Positions 16,535-28,895 of a stretch of 64,000 nucleotides of DNA are shown piece after piece. Source of the DNA: Halomonas fontilapidosi (lineage in GTDB: Bacteria > Pseudomonadota > Gammaproteobacteria > Pseudomonadales > Halomonadaceae). The position numbers and the translations under genes are program-made. The stretch covers positions 1-64,000 of the forward strand of contig NZ_JACHXQ010000007.1 in NCBI RefSeq assembly GCF_014192285.1, in the 5' to 3' direction. Under the pieces are notes generated by a model. That model did no database searches. It had not been told where the DNA came from and was given only the letters and a program-made list of their open reading frames with translations. Numbering within the stretch: the stretch's first letter is position 1; every line of letters starts with the position of its first letter.

Positions 16535-17034
16535 GCGGCGAGCGCTCACGGGCACCGTCGAAGGCCCAGCAGTCTCGCCATGCGGCGCGGGAACTGGCGG
16601 TGCAGGGCCTCTACCAGTGGCAGATGACCGGCAAGTCGATCACTGCCGTGGAGGCCGAGTTTCGCAGTCAGGTGGCCGATGAGGATCTCGAGGATCACGA
16701 GAACTGGCACAAGGTCATGGAGATCGCCGACCTGGCGCTCTTCCATGAGCTGCTGCACAACGTCGCGGACCAGCGTCGCGAGCTCGATGCCGCCATCGCG
16801 CCGCTGCTCGACCGGCGCCTCGAGGACCTCGACCCCATCGAGCTGGCGATCCTGCGCCTGGGCGCCTACGAGCTCTCTCGGCGCCTCGAGGTGCCCTATC
16901 GCGCGGTGATCAACGAGGGGGTCGAACTGGCCAAGTCCTTTGGCGCCACCGATGGCCACAAGTACGTCAATGGCATCCTCGACAAGCTTGCCAGTCGACT
17001 GCGGTCTGCCGAGGTTTCAGCTCGCCGCCGCTGA
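16531..17034 (+). CDS. nusB: Transcription antitermination protein NusB
   Basis: A 167-residue RNA-binding protein that works with NusE/S10 at boxA in rRNA operons. [19 protein letters not shown] at the N-terminus and [35 protein letters not shown] are standard; the residue run is given as family signature. The ATGA overlap with ribH and the short gap to thiL indicate one operon. Confidence 0.96.
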
Positions 17035-17046
17035 AGGTCAGCCGTG

Positions 17047-18006
17047 ATGCACAGCGAATTCGAACTCATCACCCGTTTCTTCACGCCCGACCCGCCGGGG
17101 TCGGAGGCCGGCGTGGCCCTGGGCGTGGGGGATGACTGCACGCTGCTGGCCCCGACGCCCGGGCAGCGGCTGGCGGTCAGCGTGGACACCTCGGTGGCCG
17201 GTAGCCATTTTCCCGAGGATGCCCCGGCCATGGCGATCGGCCACCGGGCGCTGGCCGTCAGCCTGAGCGACCTTGCTGCCATGGGCGCCCGTGCCCGCTG
17301 GTGCCTGATGTCGTTGACCCTGCCGGCGGCCGACGACGATGCCTGGCTGGCGGACTTCGCCCGCGGCTTCCATGCGCTCTGCGCGGCCACCGGTACGGCC
17401 CTGGTGGGTGGCGACGTGACCCGCGGCGAGTTGGCCATAGGCGTGACGGTGATGGGCGAGGTACCGCCCGAGCAGCCGCTGACCCGCGGCGGGGCCCGGC
17501 CGGGTGATCTGCTGGCGGTGACCGGTGCGCTGGGGGGTGGCGCCGGGGGGCTGGCGCTATGGCGGCGCGGCGAGCGGGCGCTCGAGCATCCGCTGCTCAG
17601 GCGTTATCTTCACCCGCTGCCGCGCCTCGAGGCGGGCCTGGCCCTGCGCGGCCTGGCCAGCGCCGCCATCGATATCTCCGACGGCCTGCTCGCCGACCTC
17701 GGGCACCTTCTCGAGGCCTCCGGGGTCGGGGCCGAGCTGACGCCCGCGGCCTTGCCCCTGGCCGAGGGCCTGGTGGCGGCACTGGGCAAAGAGCCGGCCC
17801 GAGAGGCAGGGCTGCACGGCGGCGACGACTACGAGCTGCTGCTTGGATTCCCCCCCGACCACCTCGACGAGGCCCGTGCTCGGCTGGCCGCCCTGGACCT
17901 CCCCCTGACGGTGATCGGTCGTTTCAGCGCTGAACCCGGCATACGGGGCGTGGCGATGACCGGCGCGCGCGGCTGGCAGCACTTCACGGGAGACGCGGCG
18001 CCATGA
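17047..18006 (+). CDS. thiL: Thiamine-monophosphate kinase
   Basis: A 319-residue enzyme phosphorylating thiamine monophosphate to the diphosphate cofactor. EFELITRFF starts the family, GVGDDCTLL and SVDTSVAGSHFP supply metal and nucleotide contacts, and HGGDDYELLLGFP is the C-terminal signature. Two starts are possible, GTG 17044 and ATG 17047, differing by one residue; I prefer the ATG with AAGGTCA upstream. It overlaps pgpA by four bases. The thiamine importer genes lie 4 kb downstream. Confidence 0.95.
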   Translation: MHSEFELITRFFTPDPPGSEAGVALGVGDDCTLLAPTPGQRLAVSVDTSVAGSHFPEDAPAMAIGHRALAVSLSDLAAMGARARWCLMSLTLPAADDDAWLADFARGFHALCAATGTALVGGDVTRGELAIGVTVMGEVPPEQPLTRGGARPGDLLAVTGALGGGAGGLALWRRGERALEHPLLRRYLHPLPRLEAGLALRGLASAAIDISDGLLADLGHLLEASGVGAELTPAALPLAEGLVAALGKEPAREAGLHGGDDYELLLGFPPDHLDEARARLAALDLPLTVIGRFSAEPGIRGVAMTGARGWQHFTGDAAP

Positions 18007-18476
18007 ATCAGGCCCCCGCCAGCGTCTGGCGACGCCCCGTGCACTTCCTGGCCTTCGGGCTGGGCAGTGGTAGCGTGCCCTTCGCCCCCGGCACCTTCGG
18101 CACTCTGGCCGCGATTCCCTTCTACTGGCTGATGTCCGAGTTGCCGCTGGGATGGTACCTGGGGCTGGTGGCGGTGACCTTCTTCTGGGGCATCTGGCTG
18201 TGCGACAAGACCTCACGTGACCTGGGGGTCCACGACCACTCCGGGATCGTCTGGGACGAATTCGTCGGCTACTGGTTGACCATGGCGGCGGTGCCCTTCT
18301 CCTGGGAGGCCGCCCTCTGGGGGTTCGTGGTCTTTCGTGTCTTCGATGTCTTCAAGCCCTGGCCGATTCGCTGGGCGGACCGGCGGGTGGCCGGGGGCTT
18401 CGGCATCATGATCGACGATATCCTCGCGGCGGTGTATGCCTGGAGTACCATGCACCTGTGGTTCTGGCTCCACTGA
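18003..18476 (+). CDS. pgpA: Phosphatidylglycerophosphatase A
   Basis: A 157-residue membrane phosphatase making phosphatidylglycerol. GSGSVPFAPGTFGTLAAIP, the acidic HDHSGIVWDEFVGY and FRVFDVFKPWPIRWADRR are the conserved blocks. Three or four hydrophobic segments are present. Last gene of the rib-nus-thi operon. Confidence 0.96.
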   Translation: MNQAPASVWRRPVHFLAFGLGSGSVPFAPGTFGTLAAIPFYWLMSELPLGWYLGLVAVTFFWGIWLCDKTSRDLGVHDHSGIVWDEFVGYWLTMAAVPFSWEAALWGFVVFRVFDVFKPWPIRWADRRVAGGFGIMIDDILAAVYAWSTMHLWFWLH

Positions 18477-18551
18477 TCTGGCGGCACTGAAAGGTCTCCC
18501 GCATCCCGACGACCCAAGGGATGAACGGAAAAGGCGCGGGTAAGGAGCGGT

Positions 18552-19802
18552 ATGATGCGCAAGGAACGACTGATCGTCCCGCTGCTGGTCGGATTGGCAC
18601 TGCTGTGGGCCATCGCCCAGTACCTCTCCAGCGTGTTCTTCGAGCGCGAACTCGCTCGCGCCCTGGATGACCTCGCTGCCCGGGGAGAACTCGCGGTGAC
18701 GCGCAGCGATGTTGACCAGGGCTGGCTCGAGTCCCGCGGGACCCTTCATCTGACCCCCCGCTTCGGTCAGGCCTGGTCACTCGAGCTGCCCTATGTGGCC
18801 CGTCACGGGGTGATCAGCACGCGCATCGACGGCGAACTGAAGCCCCATCTCGGGCCCGGCGACCAGTCACTGTTCGGCGATACCCTGCCGTCGTCTCCCC
18901 CTACCTGGCAGGCCCGCTACAGCACCCTCAGCGCTACCTTGCAGGGGCGTTTTCAGCTGGCGCCCTTCGTCGTCAGCCAGGCGGGTCGCGAACTCGAATT
19001 CCGCGGCGGTCGGATCACCTTCGGCGGGGTCTACGGTGACTGGCGATTGCAGGCCAGTCTCGCGCCCTGGCGGCTCAGCGATGGTCCGGCCACGCTGGAA
19101 GTGGGGCCGACCACCCTGGAGAGCCGCTATGCCTACACCGAGGAGGCCTACCACTTCACCCAGCAGGACCTGCTCAAGGTCGAGCGCCTGGCCTGGCATC
19201 AGCCGGACCGCGACCTGGTGGCCCATGAGCTGCTCCTTCACAGCCGCACGGAGCTCGACGATCAGGAACTGCGCGTCGAGAGCGAGCTGACGCTCGACCG
19301 GCTGGTGACGGCTGAGCAGGTGCTGCTAACCGGCCGCATTGCCCTGGAGCTGTCACGGATCAACGCCGATGCGTTACGCAGCGCGTTGGCCGAGCTGCGC
19401 GACGAGGCGGCGCGAGGCGACGCCGTCCAGGATGGCCACGACCTGCTGGTGGGCCTCGAGGCCGAGCTGCTGGCCATGCTTCGGGATTCCCCGCGGCTGG
19501 ATATCCATGCCATCGCCCTCGACAGCCCCATGCTGGGGTTGGAAGCGCGTGGCGACGGGGCGCTGTTCTTCGATTCGCGCCAACTCTCGGAGCTGAGCCT
19601 GGCAGCGCTCGATGATCCTCGGCAACAGGCGCGCTGGCGGGAGCGGCTCTACGGCGACCTGACCTGGCACGAGGTGCCCAAGGTGGTGGCCCTGTGGCTC
19701 GGCTTGCCACTGGATACCCGCGACCTCGAGATCGACGTGGTGGGTGGCCGGGTGCGGGTCAACGGTCGCCCCCTGCCGCCGGTCTTCGAGCGGCTACAGT
19801 GA
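18552..19802 (+). CDS. DUF945/YdgA-like envelope protein
   Basis: A 416-residue protein with one N-terminal membrane helix (RLIVPLLVGLALLWAIAQYL) and a long periplasmic region rich in alternating hydrophobic residues, as in the YdgA/DUF945 family. No enzyme motif is seen. GGAG lies before ATG 18552; ATG 18555 is equally possible. Function unknown; AsmA-like beta-strand structure is likely from the pattern. It stands between pgpA and lon with a 75-base gap on each side. Confidence 0.75.
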   Translation: MMRKERLIVPLLVGLALLWAIAQYLSSVFFERELARALDDLAARGELAVTRSDVDQGWLESRGTLHLTPRFGQAWSLELPYVARHGVISTRIDGELKPHLGPGDQSLFGDTLPSSPPTWQARYSTLSATLQGRFQLAPFVVSQAGRELEFRGGRITFGGVYGDWRLQASLAPWRLSDGPATLEVGPTTLESRYAYTEEAYHFTQQDLLKVERLAWHQPDRDLVAHELLLHSRTELDDQELRVESELTLDRLVTAEQVLLTGRIALELSRINADALRSALAELRDEAARGDAVQDGHDLLVGLEAELLAMLRDSPRLDIHAIALDSPMLGLEARGDGALFFDSRQLSELSLAALDDPRQQARWRERLYGDLTWHEVPKVVALWLGLPLDTRDLEIDVVGGRVRVNGRPLPPVFERLQ

Positions 19803-19881
19803 CTTGAAGTCGGATGCCGGTGCCCGCATTCCATGGGGCAGCACCGGGAAATTCATCCCGACGATTCAGGACGAGGAACGC

Positions 19882-22314
<2,433 letters not shown>

Positions 22315-22348
22315 TCGGTATCGCCGACGCCGCACGCGGTCAGCCCCA

Positions 22349-22388
22349 CATGACCCCGGGCCGGACTCTGAACCGGTGCCGGGGTCAT
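22349..22388 (+). terminator. Long hairpin between lon and thiB
   Basis: ATGACCCCGG and CCGGGGTCAT form a perfect 10-bp stem, with CCGG/CCGG pairing inside. No T-run follows, so it may stop or slow transcription from lon, or act as a leader of the thiamine genes. No TPP riboswitch motif (CTGAGA, ACC-TGAA-TGATCTGG) was found. Confidence 0.5.
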
Positions 22389-22409
22389 TACCGACAACGG
22401 GAACAACCC

Positions 22410-23408
22410 ATGAGATATCTGCTCGTCCTGGCCCTGGGCCTGGCAACGTCGAGTGTGGCATCCGCCGCCGAGCGCACTCTGACCGTCTACACCTACGACT
22501 CCTTCGTCTCCGAATGGGGGCCGGGGCCCGGTATCGAGGCCGCCTTCGAGGCGCGCTGCGGTGACTGCGACCTGCGCTTCGTGGCGCTGGATGGCGGTGT
22601 GGACATTCTTCAGCGCCTGCGCCTGGAGGGGGAGGGCAGCGGCGCGGATCTGGTGCTGGGCCTGGACATGAACCTGATGGCCGAGGCCCGTCAGCTCGAC
22701 CTGCTGGCGCCCCACCGGGTCGACACCGCGCCCCTGGCGTTGCCGATCGACTGGAACGACGGCACCTTCCTGCCCTATGACTGGGGGCATTTCGCCTTCG
22801 TCTACGACAGCGAGCAGCTCGAGGAGCCGCCGGGCAGTTTTCGCGAACTGCTCGATGCCCCCGACGCGCTTCAGCTGATCCTCCAGGACCCGCGCACCAG
22901 CGTCACCGGCCAGGGCCTGCTGCTGTGGATCAAGCACGTCTACGGCGACCAGGCCCCGGCCGTCTGGGCACAGCTCAACGAGCGGGTGCTGACCGTGACC
23001 AGCAGCTGGAGCCAGGCCTACTTCTCGCTGTTCATGAATGGCGAGGCGCCCATGGTGCTCTCCTATGCCACCTCGCCGGCCTATCACATGGCCGTGGAAG
23101 AGACCGACCGTTACCAGGCCGCCGAGTTCGAGGAGGGCCACTACCTGCAGGTCGAGACCGCTGCCATGCTGCGCTCCACCGAGCATCCCGGCCTGGCACG
23201 CGACTTCCTGGCCTTCATGCTGACGCCGGCGTTTCAGCGTCATATCCCGCTCGGCAACGTGATGAACCCGGCCATCGACCTGGGTGACGAGCTGCCCGAG
23301 GTGTTCGATCGCCTGATCCAGCCGCAGAGCCTGACCTTCACGCCCGAGGAGGTACGCGAGAACCGTCGCGCCTGGATTCGCGAGTGGCTCAACGCCAGCG
23401 TGCGCTGA
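22410..23408 (+). CDS. thiB: Thiamine ABC transporter, substrate-binding protein
   Basis: A 332-residue periplasmic protein with a signal peptide (cleavage near ASAAE, residue 20). LTVYTYDSFVSEWGPGP at the mature start and a later SSWSQAYFSLFMNGEAPMVLSYATSP are characteristic of ThiB/TbpA. It binds thiamine and its phosphates for the permease encoded next. ATG 22410 starts the signal peptide; the earlier ATG at 22350 lies within a hairpin. Only 11 bases separate it from thiP. Confidence 0.93.
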   Translation: MRYLLVLALGLATSSVASAAERTLTVYTYDSFVSEWGPGPGIEAAFEARCGDCDLRFVALDGGVDILQRLRLEGEGSGADLVLGLDMNLMAEARQLDLLAPHRVDTAPLALPIDWNDGTFLPYDWGHFAFVYDSEQLEEPPGSFRELLDAPDALQLILQDPRTSVTGQGLLLWIKHVYGDQAPAVWAQLNERVLTVTSSWSQAYFSLFMNGEAPMVLSYATSPAYHMAVEETDRYQAAEFEEGHYLQVETAAMLRSTEHPGLARDFLAFMLTPAFQRHIPLGNVMNPAIDLGDELPEVFDRLIQPQSLTFTPEEVRENRRAWIREWLNASVR

Positions 23409-23419
23409 GCGAGGTGTCG

Positions 23420-25087
23420 ATGGCCTCGCGCTGGGCCACGCTGTCACGCTGGCCGCCGGGGCTCGGCCTTGCCGCCCTGACGGCGGTGGTCGGGCTGGGG
23501 CTCGGCAGCCTGGGGGCGCTGCTCTGGCAAGCCCGGGTGGTGCAGCCCGCCATGCTCTGGCAGGAGCCATGGCTGGCGGCCGTGCTGCGTTTCACGGTCT
23601 GGCAGGCAACCCTCTCGACCCTGCTGGCGGTGGGGCTCGCTGTGCCGGTGGCCCTGGCGCTGGCGCGGCGTCCGCGCTTCCCGGGACGCGCCGTGCTGCT
23701 GCGCGCCATGGAGCTCTCGCTGGTGCTGCCGACGCTGATCGGTCTGTTTGGCCTGGTGGCGGTCCACGGCCGGCGCGGCTGGGCGGCGCCGGTCTGGGAG
23801 TGGCTGGTCGGCGCGGAGTCGGGCTATCTCTATGGCCTCTCCGGTATCGTGCTGGCCCACGTCTTCTATAATCTGCCGCTCTCGGCCCGCCTGATGCTGC
23901 AGTCCCTTGAAACGGCCCCCGCGGCGCACTGGCGGCTGGCGTCCCAGCTGGGACTGACGCGGACGACGCTCTGGCGCACCCTCGAGTGGCCGCGCCTGAA
24001 ACCCTTACTGCCGCGCCTGTCGGCGCTGGTGTTCACCCTGTGCTTCACCAGTTTCGCCATCGTCATGACGCTGGGCGGCGGGCCACGCTCCTCGACCCTG
24101 GAAGTGGCGCTTTACCAGGCGCTCAAGTTCGACCACGACCTCGCGCTCGCGGCCCTTCTGGCGCTGACCCAGCTGGTCATCTGCCTGTCGCTGTGGCTGC
24201 TGGCTCTCTCCCGGGGCGGGACACCCTCGCTGGTGGTCAGCAGTGCCGCCCTGCCAGCGGGTGGGCGCTGGCATCGCCGCGACGGGGTCGGCGTCTCCCG
24301 GCTGACCGATGCGGTCTGGCTCACTGCGCTGGCGGCGCTACTGCTACCGCCGCTGATCGCGGTGGTGCTGGCAGGGCTCACCGGCCTGCCCGACCTTCCG
24401 CGTAGTGGTAGCCTCTGGCCGGCAGCGGCACGCAGCCTGGTGATGGCCCTGGGCGCGGGCGCCGGGGCCCTGCTGCTGGCCATGGCACTGCTGGCGGGCA
24501 GCCGCTGGCTGAGGGCGAGGCGGCGTGCCTGGGCGGCGCTGCTGATGGAGGGAGGCGGTCAGCTGATCCTGGTGATCCCCTCTCTGGTGCTGGGAACCGG
24601 GCTCTTCCTGCTGCTGCGCCCGACCCTGGGCAGCGGCTGGCAGGGCTATGCCCTGGTGGTACTGGTCAATGCCCTGATGGCACTGCCGTTCGCCATGCAG
24701 GTGGTGCGCGGGGCGCTGCCGGGCCTGTCGGCGCCCGAGGAGCGCCTGGCCGACCAGTTCGGTATCCGCGGATGGGCCCGGCTGCGCTGGCTGGTCTGGC
24801 CTCGGCTGCGTCGACCGCTGGCCCTGGCCCTGGCCTACGCCATGACGCTGTCGCTGGGGGACTTCAGCGTCATTGCCCTGTTCGGCAGTCCCTCGGCGCC
24901 GACCCTGCCAATGCTGCTCTATCAGCAGCTGGGCGGCTATCGCTGGCAGGGCGCCGCCGCCACGGCACTGGTGCTGCTGACGCTGGTGGTGCTGATCTTT
25001 GCGCTGCTGGGCTGGCTGACCCGCCGGCCGCCTCGCTACCCCTCTAACCACAATGCCCGCGAGGAGCGCCATGCTCGAGTGTCGTGA
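23420..25087 (+). CDS. thiP: Thiamine ABC transporter, permease
   Basis: A 555-residue fused permease with about twelve membrane segments and two ABC permease loops, EAA-type, near SQLGLTRTTLWRTLEWPRL and DQFGIRGWARLRWLVWPRL. ATG 23420 has GAGG five bases before it. It overlaps thiQ by 17 bases. With ThiB and ThiQ it forms the complete importer. Confidence 0.92.
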   Translation: MASRWATLSRWPPGLGLAALTAVVGLGLGSLGALLWQARVVQPAMLWQEPWLAAVLRFTVWQATLSTLLAVGLAVPVALALARRPRFPGRAVLLRAMELSLVLPTLIGLFGLVAVHGRRGWAAPVWEWLVGAESGYLYGLSGIVLAHVFYNLPLSARLMLQSLETAPAAHWRLASQLGLTRTTLWRTLEWPRLKPLLPRLSALVFTLCFTSFAIVMTLGGGPRSSTLEVALYQALKFDHDLALAALLALTQLVICLSLWLLALSRGGTPSLVVSSAALPAGGRWHRRDGVGVSRLTDAVWLTALAALLLPPLIAVVLAGLTGLPDLPRSGSLWPAAARSLVMALGAGAGALLLAMALLAGSRWLRARRRAWAALLMEGGGQLILVIPSLVLGTGLFLLLRPTLGSGWQGYALVVLVNALMALPFAMQVVRGALPGLSAPEERLADQFGIRGWARLRWLVWPRLRRPLALALAYAMTLSLGDFSVIALFGSPSAPTLPMLLYQQLGGYRWQGAAATALVLLTLVVLIFALLGWLTRRPPRYPSNHNAREERHARVS

Positions 25088-25724
25088 TCTGAGTTTCCAC
25101 TACGACCGCTGTGAGCCCGGCGAGATGCCGGACTTTCACTTCAGCTTCCGGCTCGCCCCGGGCGAGTGCCTGTCGGTGGAGGGGCCGTCCGGTTCCGGCA
25201 AGAGCACCCTGCTGGGGCTGCTGGCGGGGTTTCTCGAGCCGGCTGGTGGCACGCTTGCCTGGCAGGGACAGGACCTGCTGGCGCTGCCGCCCTGGGAGCG
25301 CGGTATCACGACCGTCTTCCAGGAGCACAACCTCTTCGACCAGCTGCCGGTCTGGCTGAACGTGGGGCTGGGGCTGGCGCCGGACATGAAGCTCACCCGC
25401 GACCAGCAGACGCGTATCCGTTCGGGACTGGCCGAGGTGGGACTGGAGGGGCTGCACGATCGCCTGCCCGGGGAGCTCTCCGGCGGACAGCGCCAGCGCG
25501 TGGCGCTGCTGCGTGCGCTGCTGCGTGGTTCGCGGATACTGCTGCTCGACGAGCCCTTCTCCGGCCTGGACGAGACGACTCGCGGCGGGCTCTGGGCCCT
25601 GGTGCGTCGCCAGCGAGCGTCAGGGGCCGCGGTGGTGCTGGTCAGCCACGACCGCGACGATATCGAGGCCCTGGCCGACCGGCGCTGCCGGCTAGAGGGT
25701 GGCCGGCTGCTGCCTGTCACCTGA
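25071..25724 (+). CDS. thiQ: Thiamine ABC transporter, ATP-binding protein
   Basis: A 217-residue ATPase. Walker [10 protein letters not shown] (residues 39-47), ABC signature [11 protein letters not shown], Walker [13 protein letters not shown] and the switch histidine VSHD are all present. ATG 25071 follows GAGGAG by four bases and is inside the end of thiP, showing tight coupling. Confidence 0.94.
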   Translation: MLECRDLSFHYDRCEPGEMPDFHFSFRLAPGECLSVEGPSGSGKSTLLGLLAGFLEPAGGTLAWQGQDLLALPPWERGITTVFQEHNLFDQLPVWLNVGLGLAPDMKLTRDQQTRIRSGLAEVGLEGLHDRLPGELSGGQRQRVALLRALLRGSRILLLDEPFSGLDETTRGGLWALVRRQRASGAAVVLVSHDRDDIEALADRRCRLEGGRLLPVT

Positions 25725-25819
25725 GTCGCTGGCCTGGCAGGCGGTCGCGTGCCAGAATCACGGGCCCACCGGACACTCGAGCCGCCGGCACAAGGCGGCC
25801 AGCAAGAAACGAGGACACC

Positions 25820-27664
25820 ATGCCCGAGTATCGTTCCCGCACCACCACCGCCGGCCGTAACATGGCCGGCGCCCGCGCCCTGTGGCGCGCCACCGGCATG
25901 AAGGATGACGACTTCCACAAGCCGATCATCGCCGTGGCCAACTCCTTCACCCAGTTCGTGCCGGGCCACGTGCATCTGAAGGACATGGGGCAGCTGGTGG
26001 CCCGCGAGATCGAGAAGGCCGGCGGGGTGGCCAAGGAGTTCAACACCATCGCCGTGGACGACGGCATCGCCATGGGCCACGACGGCATGCTCTACTCGCT
26101 GCCGAGCCGCGACCTGATCGCCGACAGCGTCGAGTACATGGTCAACGCCCACTGCGCCGATGCCCTGGTGTGCATCTCCAACTGCGACAAGATCACCCCC
26201 GGGATGCTCAACGCTGCCATGCGCTTGAACATTCCGGTGATCTTCGTCTCCGGTGGCCCCATGGAGGCCGGCAAGACCAAGCTGCTCGATCACGGCATCG
26301 ACCTGATCGATGCGATGATCTCCGCCGCCGACGACAAGTACAGCGACGAGGAGATCGAGGAGATCGAGCGCAGTGCCTGCCCGACCTGCGGCAGCTGCTC
26401 GGGCATGTTCACCGCCAACTCCATGAACTGCCTGATGGAGGCGCTGGGCCTGGCGCTGCCGGGCAACGGCACGGTGCTGGCGACACACGCCGATCGCCGC
26501 CGGCTGTTCGAGGAGGCGGGTCACCGCATCGTCGAGCTCGCCAAGCGCTATTACGAGGGCAACGAGGCGCACCTGCTGCCGCGGGCCATCGGCTCGAAGG
26601 CGGCCTTCAAGAATGCCATGACCCTGGACATCGCCATGGGCGGGTCCACCAACACCATCCTGCATCTGCTGGCCGCCGCCCAGGAGGGCGAGGTGGACTT
26701 CACCATGGCCGACATCGACCGTCTCTCCCGGGAGGTGCCGCAGCTCTGCAAGCTGGCGCCCAACACCCAGCAGTACCATATCGAGGATTGCCACCGCGCC
26801 GGCGGCATCATGGCCATCCTCGGCGAGCTGGACCGTGCCGGCGTGCTGGATAGCCGGGTGCCGACCGTCTATGGCGATAGCCTCAAGGCGGCCCTGGACG
26901 CCTGGGACATCATGCGTTCGCCGAGCCCCGAGGTAGTGGAGTTCTACAAGGCCGGTCCCGGTGGCATTCCCACCCAGCAGGCCTTCTCCCAGGCGGCCCG
27001 CTGGCCGAGCCTCGACGGTGACCGGGCCGGCGGCTGCATCCGCGATCTCGAGCACGCCTTCTCCCGCGAGGGCGGCCTCGCGGTGCTCAAGGGCAACATC
27101 GCCGAGGACGGCTGCGTGGTGAAGACCGCCGGCGTCGACGAGTCGATCCTGGTGTTCGAGGGGCCGGCGCATGTGGTGGAGTCCCAGGACCAGGCAGTGG
27201 CGCACATCCTCGCTGGCCAGGTGAAAGAGGGCGAGGTAGTGGTCATCCGCTACGAGGGGCCCAAGGGCGGCCCGGGCATGCAGGAGATGCTCTATCCGAC
27301 CAGCTACCTCAAGTCCAAGGGACTGGGCAAGGCCTGCGCGCTGCTCACCGATGGGCGCTTCTCGGGCGGCACCTCGGGGCTCTCCATCGGCCACGCCTCG
27401 CCGGAGGCCGCCGCCGGGGGCGCCATCGGGCTGGTGGAGAGCGGCGATCGTATCCGCATCGACATCCCCAACCGCCGCATCGACGTGATGCTTTCCGACG
27501 AGGAGCTCGCCCGGCGTCGCCAGGCGGAGGAGGCGAAGGGCGCCGAGGCCTGGAAGCCGAGCATTACGCGCGAGCGCAGGGTCTCGGCGGCGCTCAAGGC
27601 CTATGCCCTGCTGGCGACCTCTGCCGATAAGGGCGCGGTGCGCGACCTGACGAAGCTGGACTAA
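25820..27664 (+). CDS. ilvD: Dihydroxy-acid dehydratase
   Basis: A 614-residue iron-sulfur enzyme of valine, leucine and isoleucine synthesis. Cluster cysteines lie in [12 protein letters not shown] and [34 protein letters not shown] is the C-terminal signature. The length is normal. ATG 25820 follows GAGGA. It stands alone between the thiamine importer and an oxidoreductase. Confidence 0.97.
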   Translation: MPEYRSRTTTAGRNMAGARALWRATGMKDDDFHKPIIAVANSFTQFVPGHVHLKDMGQLVAREIEKAGGVAKEFNTIAVDDGIAMGHDGMLYSLPSRDLIADSVEYMVNAHCADALVCISNCDKITPGMLNAAMRLNIPVIFVSGGPMEAGKTKLLDHGIDLIDAMISAADDKYSDEEIEEIERSACPTCGSCSGMFTANSMNCLMEALGLALPGNGTVLATHADRRRLFEEAGHRIVELAKRYYEGNEAHLLPRAIGSKAAFKNAMTLDIAMGGSTNTILHLLAAAQEGEVDFTMADIDRLSREVPQLCKLAPNTQQYHIEDCHRAGGIMAILGELDRAGVLDSRVPTVYGDSLKAALDAWDIMRSPSPEVVEFYKAGPGGIPTQQAFSQAARWPSLDGDRAGGCIRDLEHAFSREGGLAVLKGNIAEDGCVVKTAGVDESILVFEGPAHVVESQDQAVAHILAGQVKEGEVVVIRYEGPKGGPGMQEMLYPTSYLKSKGLGKACALLTDGRFSGGTSGLSIGHASPEAAAGGAIGLVESGDRIRIDIPNRRIDVMLSDEELARRRQAEEAKGAEAWKPSITRERRVSAALKAYALLATSADKGAVRDLTKLD

Positions 27665-27753
27665 GCTGGAGGAACTAGACTGGAAACAGCCTAGTACGTA
27701 TGCGCACCCCGGCCGGCGTCGGGGCCCGTGTCATCAGCAGGGAAGCCCGCACG

Positions 27754-28842
27754 ATGAAGACACAGACCCTAAGCGTCGGCCTGGTCGGTTACGGCATGGC
27801 CGGGCGCTCCCTCCACGCCCCGCTGATTCAGGCGGCTCCCGGCCTGGAGTTGGCCGTTGTGGTCAGCCGCCATGCCGAGCGGGTTCAGGCCGACCACCCC
27901 GAGGTCGAGGTGCTGTCCAAGGCGGCCCAGCTGTTCGCGCGGCGCGACATCGACCTGGTGGTCATCGCGACCCCCAACGACACCCACTTTCCGCTGGCCA
28001 AGGCGGCGCTGACGGCCGGCCGGCACGTGGTGATTGACAAGCCCTTCAGTGTCACCGCCTCCGAGGCCCGCCTGCTCAAGAGCCAGGCCGATGGTGCCGG
28101 GCGGCTGCTGAGCGTCTTCCACAACCGCCGCTGGGACAGTGACTTCCTGAGCCTCAAGGCGCTGCTCGAGGAGGGAACGCTGGGGCGGGTGGTGGCACTG
28201 GAATCGCGCTTCGACCGCTTCCGCCCCGCGGTCACCGACCGCTGGCGAGACCATCACAAGCCGGGCGGCGGCATCTGGTACGACCTCGGGCCGCACCTGC
28301 TTGACCAGGTCCGCCAGCTCTTCGGTATGCCCAAGGCGGTGCTGCTCGAGCTCGCCACCTCTCGCGAGGGGGCCGAGGTGGACGACGACTTCCTGGCACT
28401 GCTGGAGTACGACCGCCTGCGGGTGACGCTGCAGGCCAGCTCGCTGGTGGCCGAGCCGACGCCGCGCTTCCGCGTCCATGGCACCCGTGGCAGCTTCGTG
28501 AAGTACGGGGTCGACCCCCAGGAGGCCTGGCTCAAGGCGGGACAGGCCCCGACCTCGGGTTGGGGCGTGGATGCTTCGCCCGGCACCCTGACGCTCGACA
28601 CGGGAGAGGGCGAGACGCTCGCCCTGACGAGTCGCGAGGCGCCGATGGTGGCGGGGGATTACCCCGCCTTCTATGCCGGCATCGCCGCCGCCCTGCTCGA
28701 GGGCGCTCCGCCACCGGTGACCAGCGAGTCGGCCCTGGAGGTGATGACCCTGCTCGAGACCGGGCTGGACAGCTATCGGCAGGGCCGCTGGGTGAAGCTC
28801 AAGGACGGCAGCAGCGCCCTGCGGCGGCTTCACTCACGCTAG
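27754..28842 (+). CDS. Gfo/Idh/MocA family oxidoreductase
   Basis: A 362-residue NAD(P)-dependent oxidoreductase. The Rossmann start is VGLVGYGMAGRSLHAPL, and HVVIDKPFSVTASEA is the family signature with the catalytic lysine of the (E/D)KP motif. GGGIWYDLGPHLLDQVRQLFG marks the C-terminal domain, as in the YdgJ/YhhX group. The substrate, likely a sugar or inositol derivative, cannot be told from the sequence. ATG 27754 starts the fold; a longer start at 27700 is less likely. Confidence 0.88.
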   Translation: MKTQTLSVGLVGYGMAGRSLHAPLIQAAPGLELAVVVSRHAERVQADHPEVEVLSKAAQLFARRDIDLVVIATPNDTHFPLAKAALTAGRHVVIDKPFSVTASEARLLKSQADGAGRLLSVFHNRRWDSDFLSLKALLEEGTLGRVVALESRFDRFRPAVTDRWRDHHKPGGGIWYDLGPHLLDQVRQLFGMPKAVLLELATSREGAEVDDDFLALLEYDRLRVTLQASSLVAEPTPRFRVHGTRGSFVKYGVDPQEAWLKAGQAPTSGWGVDASPGTLTLDTGEGETLALTSREAPMVAGDYPAFYAGIAAALLEGAPPPVTSESALEVMTLLETGLDSYRQGRWVKLKDGSSALRRLHSR

Positions 28843-28895
28843 TTTCAAGCCCGGTGAACGATAGCACACCGTGCGATGACTGCTTTGAGCGGGGT

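Noticed and set aside
22315-22409. TPP riboswitch upstream of thiB
   Set aside because: Too short and lacks the thi-box consensus.
25136-27394. 752-residue open frame on the minus strand across thiQ and ilvD
   Set aside because: Antisense shadow of two well-recognised genes.
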